In this document: one piece after another, positions 10,697 through 22,628 of the stretch
Numbering within the stretch: position 1 is the first letter of the stretch
Layout of the letters: every line of letters begins with the position of its first letter
Source: Vibrio plantisponsor
Lineage (GTDB): Bacteria > Pseudomonadota > Gammaproteobacteria > Enterobacterales > Vibrionaceae
Length of the DNA: 64,000 nt
Assembly (NCBI RefSeq): GCF_013041605.1
Contig: NZ_JABEQC010000001.1
Coordinates: 62,001 to 126,000 of the forward strand
Direction: 5' to 3'
Translations under genes and position numbers: made by a program
Notes under the pieces: model-generated
The model's database searches: none
The model's input: only the letters and a program-made list of their open reading frames with translations
What the model was told of the DNA's origin: nothing

Positions 10697-11653
10697 ATGC
10701 AGTCAGAAGCCTTCCATTCGCTACAGCAGCACTTAAACCAACAGGTTATAGGTCAATCAGCTCTTGTTGAGCAATTACTGGTCGCGTTACTAGCAGACGG
10801 TCATATTCTGGTTGAAGGGCCTCCGGGGCTGGCAAAAACTCGCGCGGTGAAGTCGTTGGCAGACTGTATTGAAGGGGATTTTCACCGCATTCAGTTCACG
10901 CCAGATTTGCTACCCGCAGACTTAACCGGCACAGACATTTTCCGCCCTGAAACGGGTGAGTTTACTTTCCAAGCCGGGCCTATATTTAACTCGCTCGTCC
11001 TTGCTGATGAAATTAACCGTGCACCGGCAAAAGTTCAGGCAGCAATGCTGGAAGCCATGGCAGAAAAGCAAATTACTGCGGGCAGAAAAACCTATCGATT
11101 ACCCGAACTGTTCCTAGTGATGGCAACGCAAAACCCAATCGAGCAAGAAGGTACATACCCATTGCCGGAAGCGCAACTCGACCGCTTCCTGCTGCATTTA
11201 AATGTGGATTATCCTGACGCCGAGCATGAGCTAGAGATTCTTCGTCTAAACCGTGGAGAAGCCAAAGGTGAAAGCTCAGCAGATTTACCGAAACTCACCC
11301 AAGAGCAAATATTTGCTGCGCGCCAAGAAGTACTAAATATTCATATGGCGGAAACCATCGAGAAATACTTGGTTCGTTTGGTGATGGCGACTCGCAAACC
11401 TGAACAATACGATTCAAAACTTGCACAGTGGTTAGAAATGGGTGTCAGCCCACGCGCGACTATCGCTCTCGATCGCTGCGCACGCGCACGTGCATGGCTT
11501 CAGGGTCGCGACTACGTAAGTCCTGAAGACGTACAAGCAATGGCGTTTCCTGTTTTGCGCCACCGTTTATTACTGACCTATCAGGCACAAGCGGAAGGCG
11601 TACATCCAAACCAAGTCATTACTCACTTACTGACTCTGGTTGGCAGCGCGTAA
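10697..11653 (+). CDS. moxR: MoxR family AAA+ ATPase
   Basis: AAA+ ATPase thought to act as a chaperone for proteins with von Willebrand factor A domains encoded downstream. It has 318 residues. The Walker A motif is GPPGLAKTR (about 40-48) and Walker B is LVLADEINRAP. The sensor/arginine-finger region ATQNPIEQEGTYPLPEAQLDRF is diagnostic of MoxR. The C-terminal lid helix bundle (GVSPRATIALDRCARARAWL) is complete. It is the first gene of a six-gene run whose members overlap or nearly touch. AAGGAGATTAGG lies upstream of the ATG. Confidence 0.94.
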   Translation: MQSEAFHSLQQHLNQQVIGQSALVEQLLVALLADGHILVEGPPGLAKTRAVKSLADCIEGDFHRIQFTPDLLPADLTGTDIFRPETGEFTFQAGPIFNSLVLADEINRAPAKVQAAMLEAMAEKQITAGRKTYRLPELFLVMATQNPIEQEGTYPLPEAQLDRFLLHLNVDYPDAEHELEILRLNRGEAKGESSADLPKLTQEQIFAARQEVLNIHMAETIEKYLVRLVMATRKPEQYDSKLAQWLEMGVSPRATIALDRCARARAWLQGRDYVSPEDVQAMAFPVLRHRLLLTYQAQAEGVHPNQVITHLLTLVGSA

Positions 11654-11663
11654 GGCAAGCATT

Positions 11664-12587
11664 ATGGCTCAGTCTGTAAAACAACTTTTACCCGCACATG
11701 CTGATGGCGTTCATCTTTGTCTCGAAGAGCTACTGCCCTACAAGCAACATACGGTGAAATGGTTGCCGCCTGCCAAAAGTTTATGGTCACAGCTTTTAGG
11801 TCAACACCAAAGCAAACAACTTGGACGAGGTATGGACTTCGCCGAAGTTCGCCAATATCAGCCAGGTGATGATATTCGTGCTATTGATTGGCGTGTCACC
11901 GCCCGAACAGGTAAGCCGCACACCAAGTTGTTTTCTGAAGAACGGGAAAAGCCCGTGATTCTCTATGTAGATTTAAGCTCGACCATGCAGTTTGGTTCTT
12001 CTCTGTTACTCAAATCGGTACAGGCTGCACATATCGCCAGCTTGATCAGTTGGTTATCCGTTGCAGAGAAAGATCGCATTGGTGCGGTGATTGACACAGG
12101 CTCAAGCCTCGTTGAAATAAAACCAACCAGCAGAAACAAAGGTCCACTGCAAATCATCGCCCAATTGGTTGAGTGCCAACAACAGGCACTTTCAGGCGCT
12201 TCGGCACCTAGTTCCATGCAAACCGTTTTAATGACATTAAACCGTCTCTGCCCGAAAGGCAGCGAGGTAATAATGATCAGCGATTTTGTTAATTATGAGG
12301 ATTCTTTCCGACCATTATTCAACCAGTTACGTAAGCACAATCGCGTGAAGTTAGTCCATATTTTTGATCCCCTTGAACAAGGTGAGACCCAATTTAGAGG
12401 AATTGAGAGAGTGAGCGATGGCAAAAATGCGCGCTGGCTTAACTTTTCGTCCAAATCTGACCGTCTAAGCATCAAAAATGCCTTTGATTCTCGAAAATTA
12501 GAATTAGAATCATTGAGCCAATCTATGGAAATGGACTACCGCTCTCTTTCTAGCGATATATCTTTGCTACAACAACTTTCTGGATAA
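11664..12587 (+). CDS. DUF58 domain-containing protein of the Bat operon
   Basis: About 307 residues. The DUF58 signature is clear: GRGMDFAEVRQYQPGDDIRAIDWRVTARTG, then a VWA-like core (VILYVDLSSTMQFGSS) in which DLSST resembles a MIDAS metal site. Such proteins always accompany MoxR and are presumed client or partner proteins of the cell envelope. Their biochemistry is unsettled. AAGG overlapping the moxR stop is well placed for ATG 11664; an upstream TTG at 11640 is less likely. Confidence 0.88.
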   Translation: MAQSVKQLLPAHADGVHLCLEELLPYKQHTVKWLPPAKSLWSQLLGQHQSKQLGRGMDFAEVRQYQPGDDIRAIDWRVTARTGKPHTKLFSEEREKPVILYVDLSSTMQFGSSLLLKSVQAAHIASLISWLSVAEKDRIGAVIDTGSSLVEIKPTSRNKGPLQIIAQLVECQQQALSGASAPSSMQTVLMTLNRLCPKGSEVIMISDFVNYEDSFRPLFNQLRKHNRVKLVHIFDPLEQGETQFRGIERVSDGKNARWLNFSSKSDRLSIKNAFDSRKLELESLSQSMEMDYRSLSSDISLLQQLSG

Positions 12588-12597
12588 TTTAAAAGAT

Positions 12598-13083
12598 ATG
12601 CAAGAATCATCAAATTTACTCAATCTTAGCGATTTGCATTTACCTGAAGTACCTTCATGGCTGCCACTTTCTTGGGGATGGTGGGCAAGTCTATTCGCCA
12701 TTGTTTTGGTACTGGTAAGTATCGCTTTAATTGTCCGTGCTAAAAAGAAACGTATGGCGCCGAAGAAAACCGCTTTGCGTTTGCTTAACCCAGCACTAGG
12801 ACATCAAACTCCATCATCAGCGATTGAGTTAGTTCGTCAAGCAGCGTTATGTTATTACCCGCGTGAGCAGGTTGCTCATTTAACCGGCCCAGATTGGTAT
12901 GCATTTTTGGATTCCCAAGTTGATTCCCCTATTTTCACGAAGAATGAGGAAACTTGGCAGAAGGCTTTGTATCAAAAACAAAAAGTCGAAAATGCACAAG
13001 ATTTGGTGGCGGATTGCTATCAATGGGTGAACACAGCGTTGCCGCCGCAAAAAAGGAGAAACTTGAGCGTTGGCAAATATTGA
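12598..13083 (+). CDS. DUF4381 domain-containing membrane protein
   Basis: 161-residue protein with one N-terminal membrane helix (about 31-47, ASLFAIVLVLVSIALIV) followed by a basic stretch and a soluble helical domain (YYPREQVAHLTGPDWYAFLD). This is the DUF4381 pattern found in MoxR-Bat operons between the DUF58 and batA genes. The molecular role is unknown; it probably anchors part of a Bat complex at the inner membrane. The gene starts 10 bases after DUF58 and its end overlaps batA by 14 bases. Confidence 0.82.
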   Translation: MQESSNLLNLSDLHLPEVPSWLPLSWGWWASLFAIVLVLVSIALIVRAKKKRMAPKKTALRLLNPALGHQTPSSAIELVRQAALCYYPREQVAHLTGPDWYAFLDSQVDSPIFTKNEETWQKALYQKQKVENAQDLVADCYQWVNTALPPQKRRNLSVGKY

Positions 13084-14030
13084 GTTCGTATGGTGGTGGC
13101 TAGTTGTTCTATTGCCACTGCCGCTAGTTATTCATCGTATTTTACCTCCTGTAAAGGAAAGGGCAGCCATACAGTTGCCCTACTTACCTCAACAAAATAC
13201 CGTCGCACCGCCTAAACAATGGTTGGGCAAACTGTTGGCCGTATTGATCTGGCTATGCCTGATTGCCGCTGTTTGTCGCCCAGTTTGGTATGGCGACCCT
13301 GTCACCACTTCGCCAAAACATCGCGACATGATGCTGGTTGTCGATCTCTCTTACTCAATGAGCCAAGAAGATATGAAATCCGACGGCGATTATATTGACA
13401 GGCTCACAGCGGTTAAAAAGGTTTTGAGTGATTTCATCAGCAAGCGCGAAGGCGACAGGCTGGGCTTGATCTTTTTTGCTGATCACGCTTATTTGCAGAC
13501 ACCGCTGACTTTAGACCGCCAAACAATCAGCCAGCAATTAAATCAAGCCATACTAAGATTGATCGGAACTAAGACCGCAATTGGTGAAGGTATTGGCCTC
13601 GCAACCAAAACCTTTATCGATAGCGACGCACCCCAGCGTGTAATGATTTTACTCAGTGATGGTAGTAACACCTCTGGTGTTCTTGACCCGATTGAAGCCG
13701 CCAAAATTGCTAAGAAGTACAACGCGACCATCTACACTGTGGGTGTTGGCGCAGGCGAAATGATGGTGAAAGAGTTCTTCCTCACCCGCAAAGTTAACAC
13801 TGCTCAAGATCTGGATGAAAAGAGCTTGATGGAGATTGCCAAAATCACTGGCGGTCAATATTTCCGTGCTCGTGATGAAAAAGAACTCGCGACCATTTAT
13901 GACACCATCAACGCACTGGAGCCAATTAGTCAGGCAACTCAGACTTGGCGTCCACAAACTGAGTGGTTTGGTTATCCACTAGCAGTCGCGCTGCTTTTGT
14001 CTGTCATTTTGTTTATCGTAAGGAGAGACC

Positions 14031-14038
<8 letters not shown>
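13070..14038 (+). CDS. batA: BatA-like von Willebrand factor A membrane protein
   Basis: 322 residues. Two N-terminal hydrophobic segments (about 7-22 and 54-70) and one C-terminal membrane helix (about 298-316) hold a VWA domain in between. The MIDAS metal site is intact (VDLSYSMSQ, the threonine in GTKTAIGEG, and LLSDGSNTSG). Bat proteins were named for Bacteroides aerotolerance and are linked to envelope stress. The start is a TTG at 13070 behind AAGGAG; there is no ATG before the first helix. It overlaps the previous gene by 14 bases and the next by 8. Confidence 0.88.
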
Positions 14039-15913
<1,875 letters not shown>

Positions 15914-15914
<1 letters not shown>

Positions 15915-17599
15915 TGATGAACGTATTACATTCTCCATTCGCTAATTCCCCGCGATTTGCATACATCTCTCGCTTAGGACGACTTGCTCTATTCTTAGCT
16001 ATTGCAGCTATTAGTTTGAATAGCTTTTCCGTTCAAGCGGCATCCTTTTATGCCAGCGTCAGTAAGAACAAAGTCGTAAAAAACGAAGTTTTTCAGCTAC
16101 GAGTAGTAAGTGATCAAAAAGCCTCATCAGACGATATTGATTTCACCGTATTAAGCAGTGATTTCCTGTTGGGACGCCCGAGTTTTGGTTCATCAATCAA
16201 TATCATTAACGGTACGCGCAGCAACAAAAGCGAATGGACAATATCACTCGCAGCAACGCATATAGGTATTGTTACGATTCCAAGCTTTGAACTCAACGGC
16301 CAAAGAACTCAACCAATCGCGATTCAGGTAGCACAAGACGAACAAGCTCCAGAGGTGAATGATCTGGTTGAAGTGCAGACTCAGCTTTCAACTTCAGAAC
16401 TCTACCCAAATGAAAGTGCTTTATTGAAAGCTCGATTAATCATCAAAGCAGATCCACGTCGTTTGCAAAATCCAACCGTCGCTCCACCAGCCGTTGAAGG
16501 GCTTGAACTTAACGCTGCCAGTGAAGCCAATCAGTATCAAACGGTGTTAGACGGCGTAGAAGTGACTGTCGTCGATCAGGATTTTCGTATCACAGCGAAG
16601 GAAGCTGGGACTTATCAACTCAACGAGCCAGTTTTCAAAGGCACCATTGTCTACGGTAGTAACTACAGCGGTGGCACCCGACTGGTTCCTATTGAAACTA
16701 AAGCGAAGACATATTCGATTACCGTCAATCCAAAACCGTCAAACTATCAGGGTATTTGGCTTCCTACGAGTAAGTTGAGCCTGACTCAAAAATGGACGGA
16801 CAGTCAGGGAAATGCGATTTCTGGCGACAGCTACAAAACTCAGGTTGGCGAATCCATCACCCGTGAAGTGAACCTGAAAGTTGCGGGACTAACGCAAGAA
16901 CAGTTACCAAACATTAAGCTCAGCTACCCTACTTCGCTAAGTATTTACGATGAGAAACCTCAATTCACAACGCTGGATAACGGAGACGTTGTGATGACGA
17001 TGAAACAGGTGCTTATTCCACGTCAAAGTGGCGATATTGCTTTGCCTGAAATAACCGTGGATTGGTGGAACACCACAGCAAAACAACAACAAGCGAGTAA
17101 AGTTTCAGGGCTTACCTTAAACGTTACACAAAATGATACCCCACTGGTTGCGGCACCTACTCCTGTCCAACCCACAACAAAAGTGGAAACCGTCACTGTG
17201 ACAGATGCGGGGTTTTGGCCTTATTTAACCGCATTGTTCGCGGCACTTTGGGTGATCACTGGTGTGCTTGCATGGCGACTTAAGTCATCAGCATCAGACC
17301 AATCAAACTCCACAGAAACAACAAGCTCAAGCGAATATCAGGCTGTCAAAAATGCCTTGTCTGGCAAAGTTGATGGCATTGCTATGAGTGCTGCGATAAA
17401 AGCTTGGCTAAACAATGTAGTAGTAGAAGAGCAAGAGCAGGTAGCGATCAATAAAGCGCTGAATGACATCAATCAGGCTCTCTATTCTTCGACTCCTCAA
17501 GAGATCAAAACAGACGACCTTGAAAAGTTAGTTGAACGTATTCAAAAGCAGCAGGCAAAGCGCAGTAAAGTTAAACCTGTAACCCTAGCCAACCTCTAA
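15914..17599 (+). CDS. batD: BatD-like protein (oxygen tolerance family)
   Basis: 561 residues from ATG 15914, which overlaps the preceding stop as TAATG. An N-terminal signal peptide or anchor ends near FSVQA (about residue 43). A large periplasmic region built of beta-rich domains follows (VSKNKVVKNEVFQLRV, then LYPNESALLKARL). One membrane helix lies near 430-448 (WPYLTALFAALWVITGVLAW), with a helical cytoplasmic tail. This is the BatD layout. Last gene of the moxR operon; a role in envelope integrity is inferred from the family only. Confidence 0.88.
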
Positions 17600-17657
17600 T
17601 CGATGAACTTCGGCCATCTTCATTAAAGGTGGCTGACCTTCGAAAGAAAAAGATCAA

Positions 17658-17679
17658 TGTGCCATTGAAAGATGGCACA
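17658..17679. terminator. Hairpin after batD (possible terminator)
   Basis: Perfect 8-bp stem TGTGCCAT/ATGGCACA with a six-base loop, 58 bases after batD. No strong T-run follows, so it may be an attenuating or RNA-stabilising hairpin. It spans the in-frame ATG at 17672, arguing against that codon as a gene start. Confidence 0.5.
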
Positions 17680-17716
17680 ATACTCAAAAATAACGCAACA
17701 GTTCGGCAGCCCAACC

Positions 17717-17932
17717 ATGTTAGAAAAAGAAAACCTCATCAAACTTGCCCGCATTCAAATGCCATTTGGCAAATACGCAGGCCGAGTACTGATTGATCTA
17801 CCTGAAGAATACCTGTTGTGGTTTGACAAAAAAGGCTGGCCCGCAGGCGAGCTAGGTCAACTGCTCCAGCTCTGCTTGGCGTTGAAAATTGAAGGGTTAG
17901 ATAGCGTTGTTAAACCGTTGAAACGGATGTAA
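17717..17932 (+). CDS. DUF3820 family protein
   Basis: 71 residues from ATG 17717. The DUF3820 core is complete: MPFGKYAGRVLIDLPEEYLLWF followed by WPAGELGQLLQLCLALKIEG. It is a small soluble protein of a family once described as quorum-sensing-regulated virulence factors; no activity can be stated. An earlier in-frame ATG (17672) lies in a hairpin and adds a non-conserved leader. Two decayed relatives of this gene occur downstream (21932 and 24321). Confidence 0.85.
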   Translation: MLEKENLIKLARIQMPFGKYAGRVLIDLPEEYLLWFDKKGWPAGELGQLLQLCLALKIEGLDSVVKPLKRM

Positions 17933-18188
17933 TGTCTCTGAACCCTACTAAAGTTATCTGAGCTAGTTTTAACTTAGAAAAAGCGTTCTTTACTGCCTCA
18001 TTTATGGACAAAAGCTTGTAAGCGTCTTTACTAGCTAAACGTTTGAGGTTTTATTTAAGATATTACGCCCCCCTATCTAACGGATCAAAATTACTCATCC
18101 ACCAGAGTATTTTTATTGTTATTTGTCATTAGATTAGAGTGTAAGGTTGCACTATAATTTTTGTTTAAATATTGATAAGTAGAGTGCG

Positions 18189-19592
18189 ATGTTACTACAA
18201 GGTTCGAATCTCAATATGCCCCTAGCCGAGCTGATTTCTTCACTGACAGTAGCATTAGACATGACAGAGGGGCAGCCCCATGAACACAGTATGCGTTGCT
18301 GTTGGATTGGAATGCATATTGGTGAACGATTAAACCTTTCATCCTCAGAGCTTCATGATCTTTATTTTACGTTACTTCTCAAGGACGCTGGCTGCAGTAG
18401 CAATGCTGCGCGTATTTGTGAGCTTTACGCCACAGATGATCTCATTTTTAAACAACGTTATAAAACGGTCGGTACTAGCCTGACCAGTGCGATTAATTTC
18501 GTCTTAAAAAATGCAGGTTCAGGAGAACATTGGCGCAAGCGTATCTCAACCACGATTGATATTTTGAAAAATGGCACAGATTACGCGCAAGAACTGATTC
18601 AAACACGTTGTACCAAAGGCGCAGACGTTGCTCGTGAGCTTTTGTTCAGTGAAAATGTAGCGCAGGGCATCAAACATTTGGATGAGCACTGGGATGGCTC
18701 AGGGCGTCCTGATGGATTGAAGAATGATCAAATTCCATTGTTTTCAAGAATAGCTCTTCTTGCTCAAGTGATGGATGTTTTTCAACGTGAGCATGACTTG
18801 AATAGTGCATTTGCTGAACTAAAAAGTCGTTCTGGAAACTGGCTGGACCCAAACTTAGTGGCCATCTCTAAGCAGTTGAAAGGCAGCCCTGATTTTATCA
18901 AGGCACTTAATGCTCCATCCATAGTCCCTTTTGTGCTCGCCATGTCACCCGCCCAAGCGATGATTCCACTAGATGATGACTATTTTGATCGAATAGTAAC
19001 TGCCTTTGGCAAAATCATCGATGCTAAGAGTCCTTTTACCTCCGGACACAGTTCCAGAGTAGCTGTTTTTAGTACGCTCATAGCTGAAGAACTCAATATA
19101 GACCAAGAAGATCGACGCTGGCTAAAACGTGCGGCACTGTTACATGATCTCGGCAAACTTGGGGTAAGTAACACTATCTTAGATAAACCAGGAAAATTGG
19201 ACGATGACGAGTGGGCACAGATACAAAATCACGCAGTGTTTACCAGAGAGATCATCGAAAAGATATCTCCCCTAAAACAATTTGCCAAAATGGCAGCGGC
19301 TCATCATGAAAAATTAGATGGTACAGGCTACCCCGACGGACTGCTTGCCGATGAAATTTCTATGATGACACGGATTATTACCACCGCCGATATCTTTGAT
19401 GCTATTACTGCTGAGCGCCCGTATCGAAGCGCCATTCCGATTCCGAAAACGTTAGAAATCATGGAAGAAAGTGTGGGTACAGCCATCGACCCAGTGTGCT
19501 TTAATGCGCTAAAAGTGGCACTGAACAAACTCCCTGAGAAATATATAAAAGATATTGGTATGAGTGAGGTTCCCGCGTCACCTATGCTCTAG
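18189..19592 (+). CDS. Tandem HD / HD-GYP domain protein, probable cyclic-di-GMP phosphodiesterase
   Basis: 467 residues in two related halves. The C-terminal half (about 265-450) is an intact HD-GYP domain: HSSR, the metal pair LLHDLGKLG near 318, AAHHEKLDGTGYPDGL near 373-383, and DIFDAITAERPY. Such domains hydrolyse cyclic-di-GMP. The N-terminal half (about 12-210) has the same fold marks (HSMRC, DEHWDGSGRPDGL), but its HD pair reads KDAG, so it is probably inactive and regulatory. No membrane segment or receiver domain. The gene stands alone, 256 bases after DUF3820. Confidence 0.88.
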   Translation: MLLQGSNLNMPLAELISSLTVALDMTEGQPHEHSMRCCWIGMHIGERLNLSSSELHDLYFTLLLKDAGCSSNAARICELYATDDLIFKQRYKTVGTSLTSAINFVLKNAGSGEHWRKRISTTIDILKNGTDYAQELIQTRCTKGADVARELLFSENVAQGIKHLDEHWDGSGRPDGLKNDQIPLFSRIALLAQVMDVFQREHDLNSAFAELKSRSGNWLDPNLVAISKQLKGSPDFIKALNAPSIVPFVLAMSPAQAMIPLDDDYFDRIVTAFGKIIDAKSPFTSGHSSRVAVFSTLIAEELNIDQEDRRWLKRAALLHDLGKLGVSNTILDKPGKLDDDEWAQIQNHAVFTREIIEKISPLKQFAKMAAAHHEKLDGTGYPDGLLADEISMMTRIITTADIFDAITAERPYRSAIPIPKTLEIMEESVGTAIDPVCFNALKVALNKLPEKYIKDIGMSEVPASPML

Positions 19593-20018
19593 ATCGATTT
19601 GAAAAAATAATAACTGGGTTAGATTTATCTCTCCAATAGAGCGATTGGTTAACTCATTAATAAGGGCAAGTAAATACGACTACTAACATCAGGTCTTTAC
19701 TTTTTACAAGGATGACTTCTCATAGCTCAAACACCAAATAACAGAATACGAACTCATGTTTATGCTGACACACAATGGGGCAGAAATATTTCATCCTGAA
19801 CTGGCTGAAACGAAGATGGATACTCTCAAGTTCATTTCCCTATATACGACACCATCAATTTGCACATACAACGCGTGTTAATGAGAGATTTCGCGCAAAA
19901 GGATGAGCAGCGTTCTGTTGCGACAGTCCATCATCTAGTTGGTTTATTATCGCTAACACCCTTGTGTTAAATAGCATAAGATACACGGCCTTGACCCAGT
20001 ACTGAGCCACTCTTCGTA
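19593..20018. other. Intergenic region, no gene recognised
   Basis: 426 AT-rich bases between the HD-GYP and helicase genes. A 41-codon reading frame begins at 19756, but it has no ribosome site and no recognisable product. It probably carries the helicase promoter and leader; cold-shock-type leaders are common for such helicases but none is demonstrable here. Confidence 0.5.
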
Positions 20019-21269
20019 ATGACAGACAAAACACAGCAAGCGACATTTGCCGATCTTGGCCTGATTCCAACCTTAGTCGAGAGACTAGAAGCATTAGAAT
20101 ATAACCACCCAACACCTATTCAATCTCATGCAATCCCAGATGTTCTTGCTGGGCGAGATATGATAGGTGGAGCCAATACAGGTTCAGGTAAAACTGCCGC
20201 TTTCTCGCTGCCAATTCTGCAGAAAATTCTTCAGCAAGATGAATCAAATGATCGTCGTGGCAACTTCGTTTCTCATTTGATTTTGGTTCCTACTCGTGAG
20301 TTGGCATCGCAGGTAGCATACAGTGTTAAATCCTACTCATATCATCTTAGAGATAAAATCAAAACGGTTGCCGTATTTGGTGGCGTATCAGTGAACCCTC
20401 AAATGCTAGCGCTGCGTGGTGGTAGTGACATCGTTGTTGCAACGCCAGGACGACTGCTTGATTTGGTATCGAGTAACGCGATTAAGTTAGATCAAGTAAA
20501 AACGCTCGTGCTCGATGAAGCCGACCGTATGTTGAGCTTGGGATTTACAGAAGAACTCAATAAGATTCTTGCCTTACTACCAAAGAAGAAACAGACACTG
20601 CTATTTTCTGCCACTTTCCCTGACAAAGTCACGGCTTTGGCTCAGCACTTACTTAACGATCCTGTTGAAGTTCAGCTACAGAGTGCCGAAGCTAGCACGT
20701 TGGTACAACGCGTGTTTAGTGTGAATAAAGGTGAGAAAACTGCGGTACTCGCCCACCTAATCAAACAGCATCAATGGCGACAAACTTTAATCTTTGTTAA
20801 TGCTAAGAATGCCTGTAACCACTTAGCTCAAAAACTGTCAAAACGCGGCATCACTGCGGAGGTTTTCCATGGTGATAAAGGACAAGGTGCACGTACTCGT
20901 GTCCTTGAGGGTTTCAAGTCTGGTGAGATTCAAGTCCTAATTGCTACTGATATCGCGGCTCGAGGTCTTGATATTGAAAAACTGCCAGTGGTGATCAACT
21001 TCGATCTTCCGCGTAGTCCAGTTGACTATATGCATCGAATCGGACGTAGTGGCCGCGCGGGCGAAGTGGGTCTGGGCCTATCTCTTATCGATTACGATGA
21101 TTACCACCATTTTAAAGTGATAGAAAAGAAAAATAAGTTCCAGCTTGAACGCGAGCAGGTCAAGGGCTTTGAAGTGCATGACGATCAAAGCGAAGCATAC
21201 TTTTTACCTATGAAGCCACGGGCAAAGCCATCAGGTACGGGTAAAAACAAGAAAACGCGCAATCAGTAA
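20019..21269 (+). CDS. DEAD-box ATP-dependent RNA helicase
   Basis: 416 residues, cytoplasmic RNA unwinding. All helicase motifs are visible in order: Q motif (FADLGL, HPTPIQSHAIP), motif I ANTGSGKTAAF, Ia PTRELASQ, Ib TPGRLLDL, II VLDEADRML, III SATFP, IV LIFVNAKN, V ATDIAARGLDI and VI HRIGRSGRAG. The C-terminal extension is short and basic (KPRAKPSGTGKNKKTRNQ), a likely RNA-binding tail. It is closest in layout to RhlE/SrmB-type helicases, but which one cannot be fixed by eye. Confidence 0.93.
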   Translation: MTDKTQQATFADLGLIPTLVERLEALEYNHPTPIQSHAIPDVLAGRDMIGGANTGSGKTAAFSLPILQKILQQDESNDRRGNFVSHLILVPTRELASQVAYSVKSYSYHLRDKIKTVAVFGGVSVNPQMLALRGGSDIVVATPGRLLDLVSSNAIKLDQVKTLVLDEADRMLSLGFTEELNKILALLPKKKQTLLFSATFPDKVTALAQHLLNDPVEVQLQSAEASTLVQRVFSVNKGEKTAVLAHLIKQHQWRQTLIFVNAKNACNHLAQKLSKRGITAEVFHGDKGQGARTRVLEGFKSGEIQVLIATDIAARGLDIEKLPVVINFDLPRSPVDYMHRIGRSGRAGEVGLGLSLIDYDDYHHFKVIEKKNKFQLEREQVKGFEVHDDQSEAYFLPMKPRAKPSGTGKNKKTRNQ

Positions 21270-21377
21270 AAAACGTAAACCACAAGTTAGTTTCATTGCG
21301 AAAGTTTCTTGGGCGCAGATAAACCAAATTGATTACTCGCTGTCGTTGACCCATTTAAAGAACAATATTTAAAGAAC

Positions 21378-21414
21378 AATAGAGCCTTGCTGGTTGCATC
21401 AGCAGGGCTCTATT
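21378..21414. terminator. Bidirectional terminator after the helicase gene
   Basis: 15-bp stem AATAGAGCCTTGCTG/CAGCAGGGCTCTATT with a 7-base loop, between two converging genes. The sequence just before it contains TTTAAAGAACAATA twice in tandem. Confidence 0.75.
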
Positions 21415-21432
21415 GCTTTCCAAGAAAGTGTA

Positions 21433-21846
21433 CTAGCGACGTGTCGGACGTCCGCGAGGTGAGCGTTTTTTAAATTCAGATGCTGCTTTCGCTTGTGAGT
21501 TAAGAATAGAGTCAACAGTTAGCGGCATCGGCTCTTTAGGTTCAAGCCCATGAGGAAAAGTACGAGCTCTTGGTGGCAAATTGTATTCTTCTTCACTTGC
21601 GCGTGGCATGCGCTTAAAGCGATAAAGGTAAAAGTTTTCTAACTTTTCTCTCGCCCAGTCGGTTTTCTTTAAATACTTCACGCTACTTGCAATCGAAGGC
21701 TTGGTATTAAAGCAATTAAAACGCATGGCTGTATCTAGAATGTCCCAGCCATAAAAATCCACCAACTCTTGCAACATAGTCTCTAGCTTTAACCCGTGCA
21801 GTGGGTTGTTTTGTTGCAGTTCGATTCTCTCTTCGTCAGTCATCAT
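21433..21846 (-). CDS. VF530 family DNA-binding protein (DUF2132)
   Basis: About 137 residues. The VF530 domain is clear near the N-terminus: NPLHGLKLETMLQELVDFYG followed by CFNTKPSIASSVKYLKKTDW and VENFY-like EKLENFYL. It is a small helical domain reported to bind DNA. A linker and a basic tail (SEFKKRSPRGRPTRR) extend it beyond the usual 75-80 residues. I favour ATG 21846 because AAGG lies eight bases before it; ATG 21864 is an alternative. Function in the cell is unknown. Confidence 0.82.
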   Translation of the reverse strand: MMTDEERIELQQNNPLHGLKLETMLQELVDFYGWDILDTAMRFNCFNTKPSIASSVKYLKKTDWAREKLENFYLYRFKRMPRASEEEYNLPPRARTFPHGLEPKEPMPLTVDSILNSQAKAASEFKKRSPRGRPTRR

Positions 21847-21931
21847 TTTAGGGACCTTGCTCATCAAAGGGCGGAGTTTAACAAAGTATAGAGTACAGAG
21901 ATATCTATAGTTAGGCCGCGATGGCTTGAAT

Positions 21932-22034
21932 AGAAGGGCTGGCCCGCAAGCGAGCTAGGTCAACTGTGCTCAAACTCTGTCTAGCACTAAAAATTAAAGG
22001 ATTGGACAGTGTGAGGAAACCTTTAAAACGAATG
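21932..22034 (+). pseudogene. Decayed DUF3820 gene fragment
   Basis: This matches the 3' half of the intact DUF3820 gene (17831-17932) over about 100 bases with high identity (for example GGCTGGCCCGCA then GCGAGCTAGGTCAACTG), with frameshifting changes and no start. It corresponds to the protein segment KKGWPAGELGQLL to the C-terminal KPLKRM. Confidence 0.8.
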
Positions 22035-22127
22035 TCAGTTCTCTAAGTAACTACGAAAAGGAGGCACTTAAGAGGGCTTTGTTTCCTAATTCGCTTTCAG
22101 TTAAAAACGCCCCTAACATGGCTAATT

Positions 22128-22479
22128 GTTAGGCGATCACCATCGTTTCAGGCATACCTAGCCCTGTGAGCTTGTTTAACGCTTTTATCATGGCGTAAGT
22201 CTCACCAACCTGAGCATTGTAATTTAGTGCCATGTTTTTTGACTTTCCACTAGCCCTCACCGTAGACCTTCAGCCCTGTTGCATCAATGGCTAAATGCTG
22301 GATTGTTCCTTTAGTCTTTGTTTTGAATGCGACGTTAACCGTTTTAGCTCGCTTGCTAATGCATGAATAATGAGGGCATGACAACGGTAGTTGAGCAAGC
22401 TTAAAAATAGAGTTAATGAACCCTTGAAGACCTCTCAACGGCAGTGAAAATACCCGCTTAACCTTAAGAGCCGTTGTTT
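22128..22479 (-). mobile_element. Remnant of an IS5-family transposase, internally deleted
   Basis: Reading on minus from about 22479, one frame gives TTALKVKRVFSLPLRGLQG, FKLAQLPLSCPHYSCISKR and HLAIDATGLKVYGEGEWKVK, the N-terminal part of the catalytic core of an IS5-type transposase with its first DDE aspartate. After HG (about 22225) the sequence jumps, in another frame, to LNYNAQVGETYAMIKALNKL and a stop at 22128, the C-terminal end of the same family. The middle of the transposase (roughly half of the protein) and the N-terminus are missing; no terminal inverted repeats were seen. Inactive relic. Confidence 0.82.
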
Positions 22480-22628
22480 TTTAGATCAAGCTAGATAAAT
22501 GCAGCCCTCGACACCCAATATACAAACAGACTCATAAGTTAACACTCGCTAAATTAATTCAAGTTATGACAAAAGAGAAGCGTCATCACTCTTGAGCGAG
22601 CAACAACGCACATTCGATTCCACCAACA

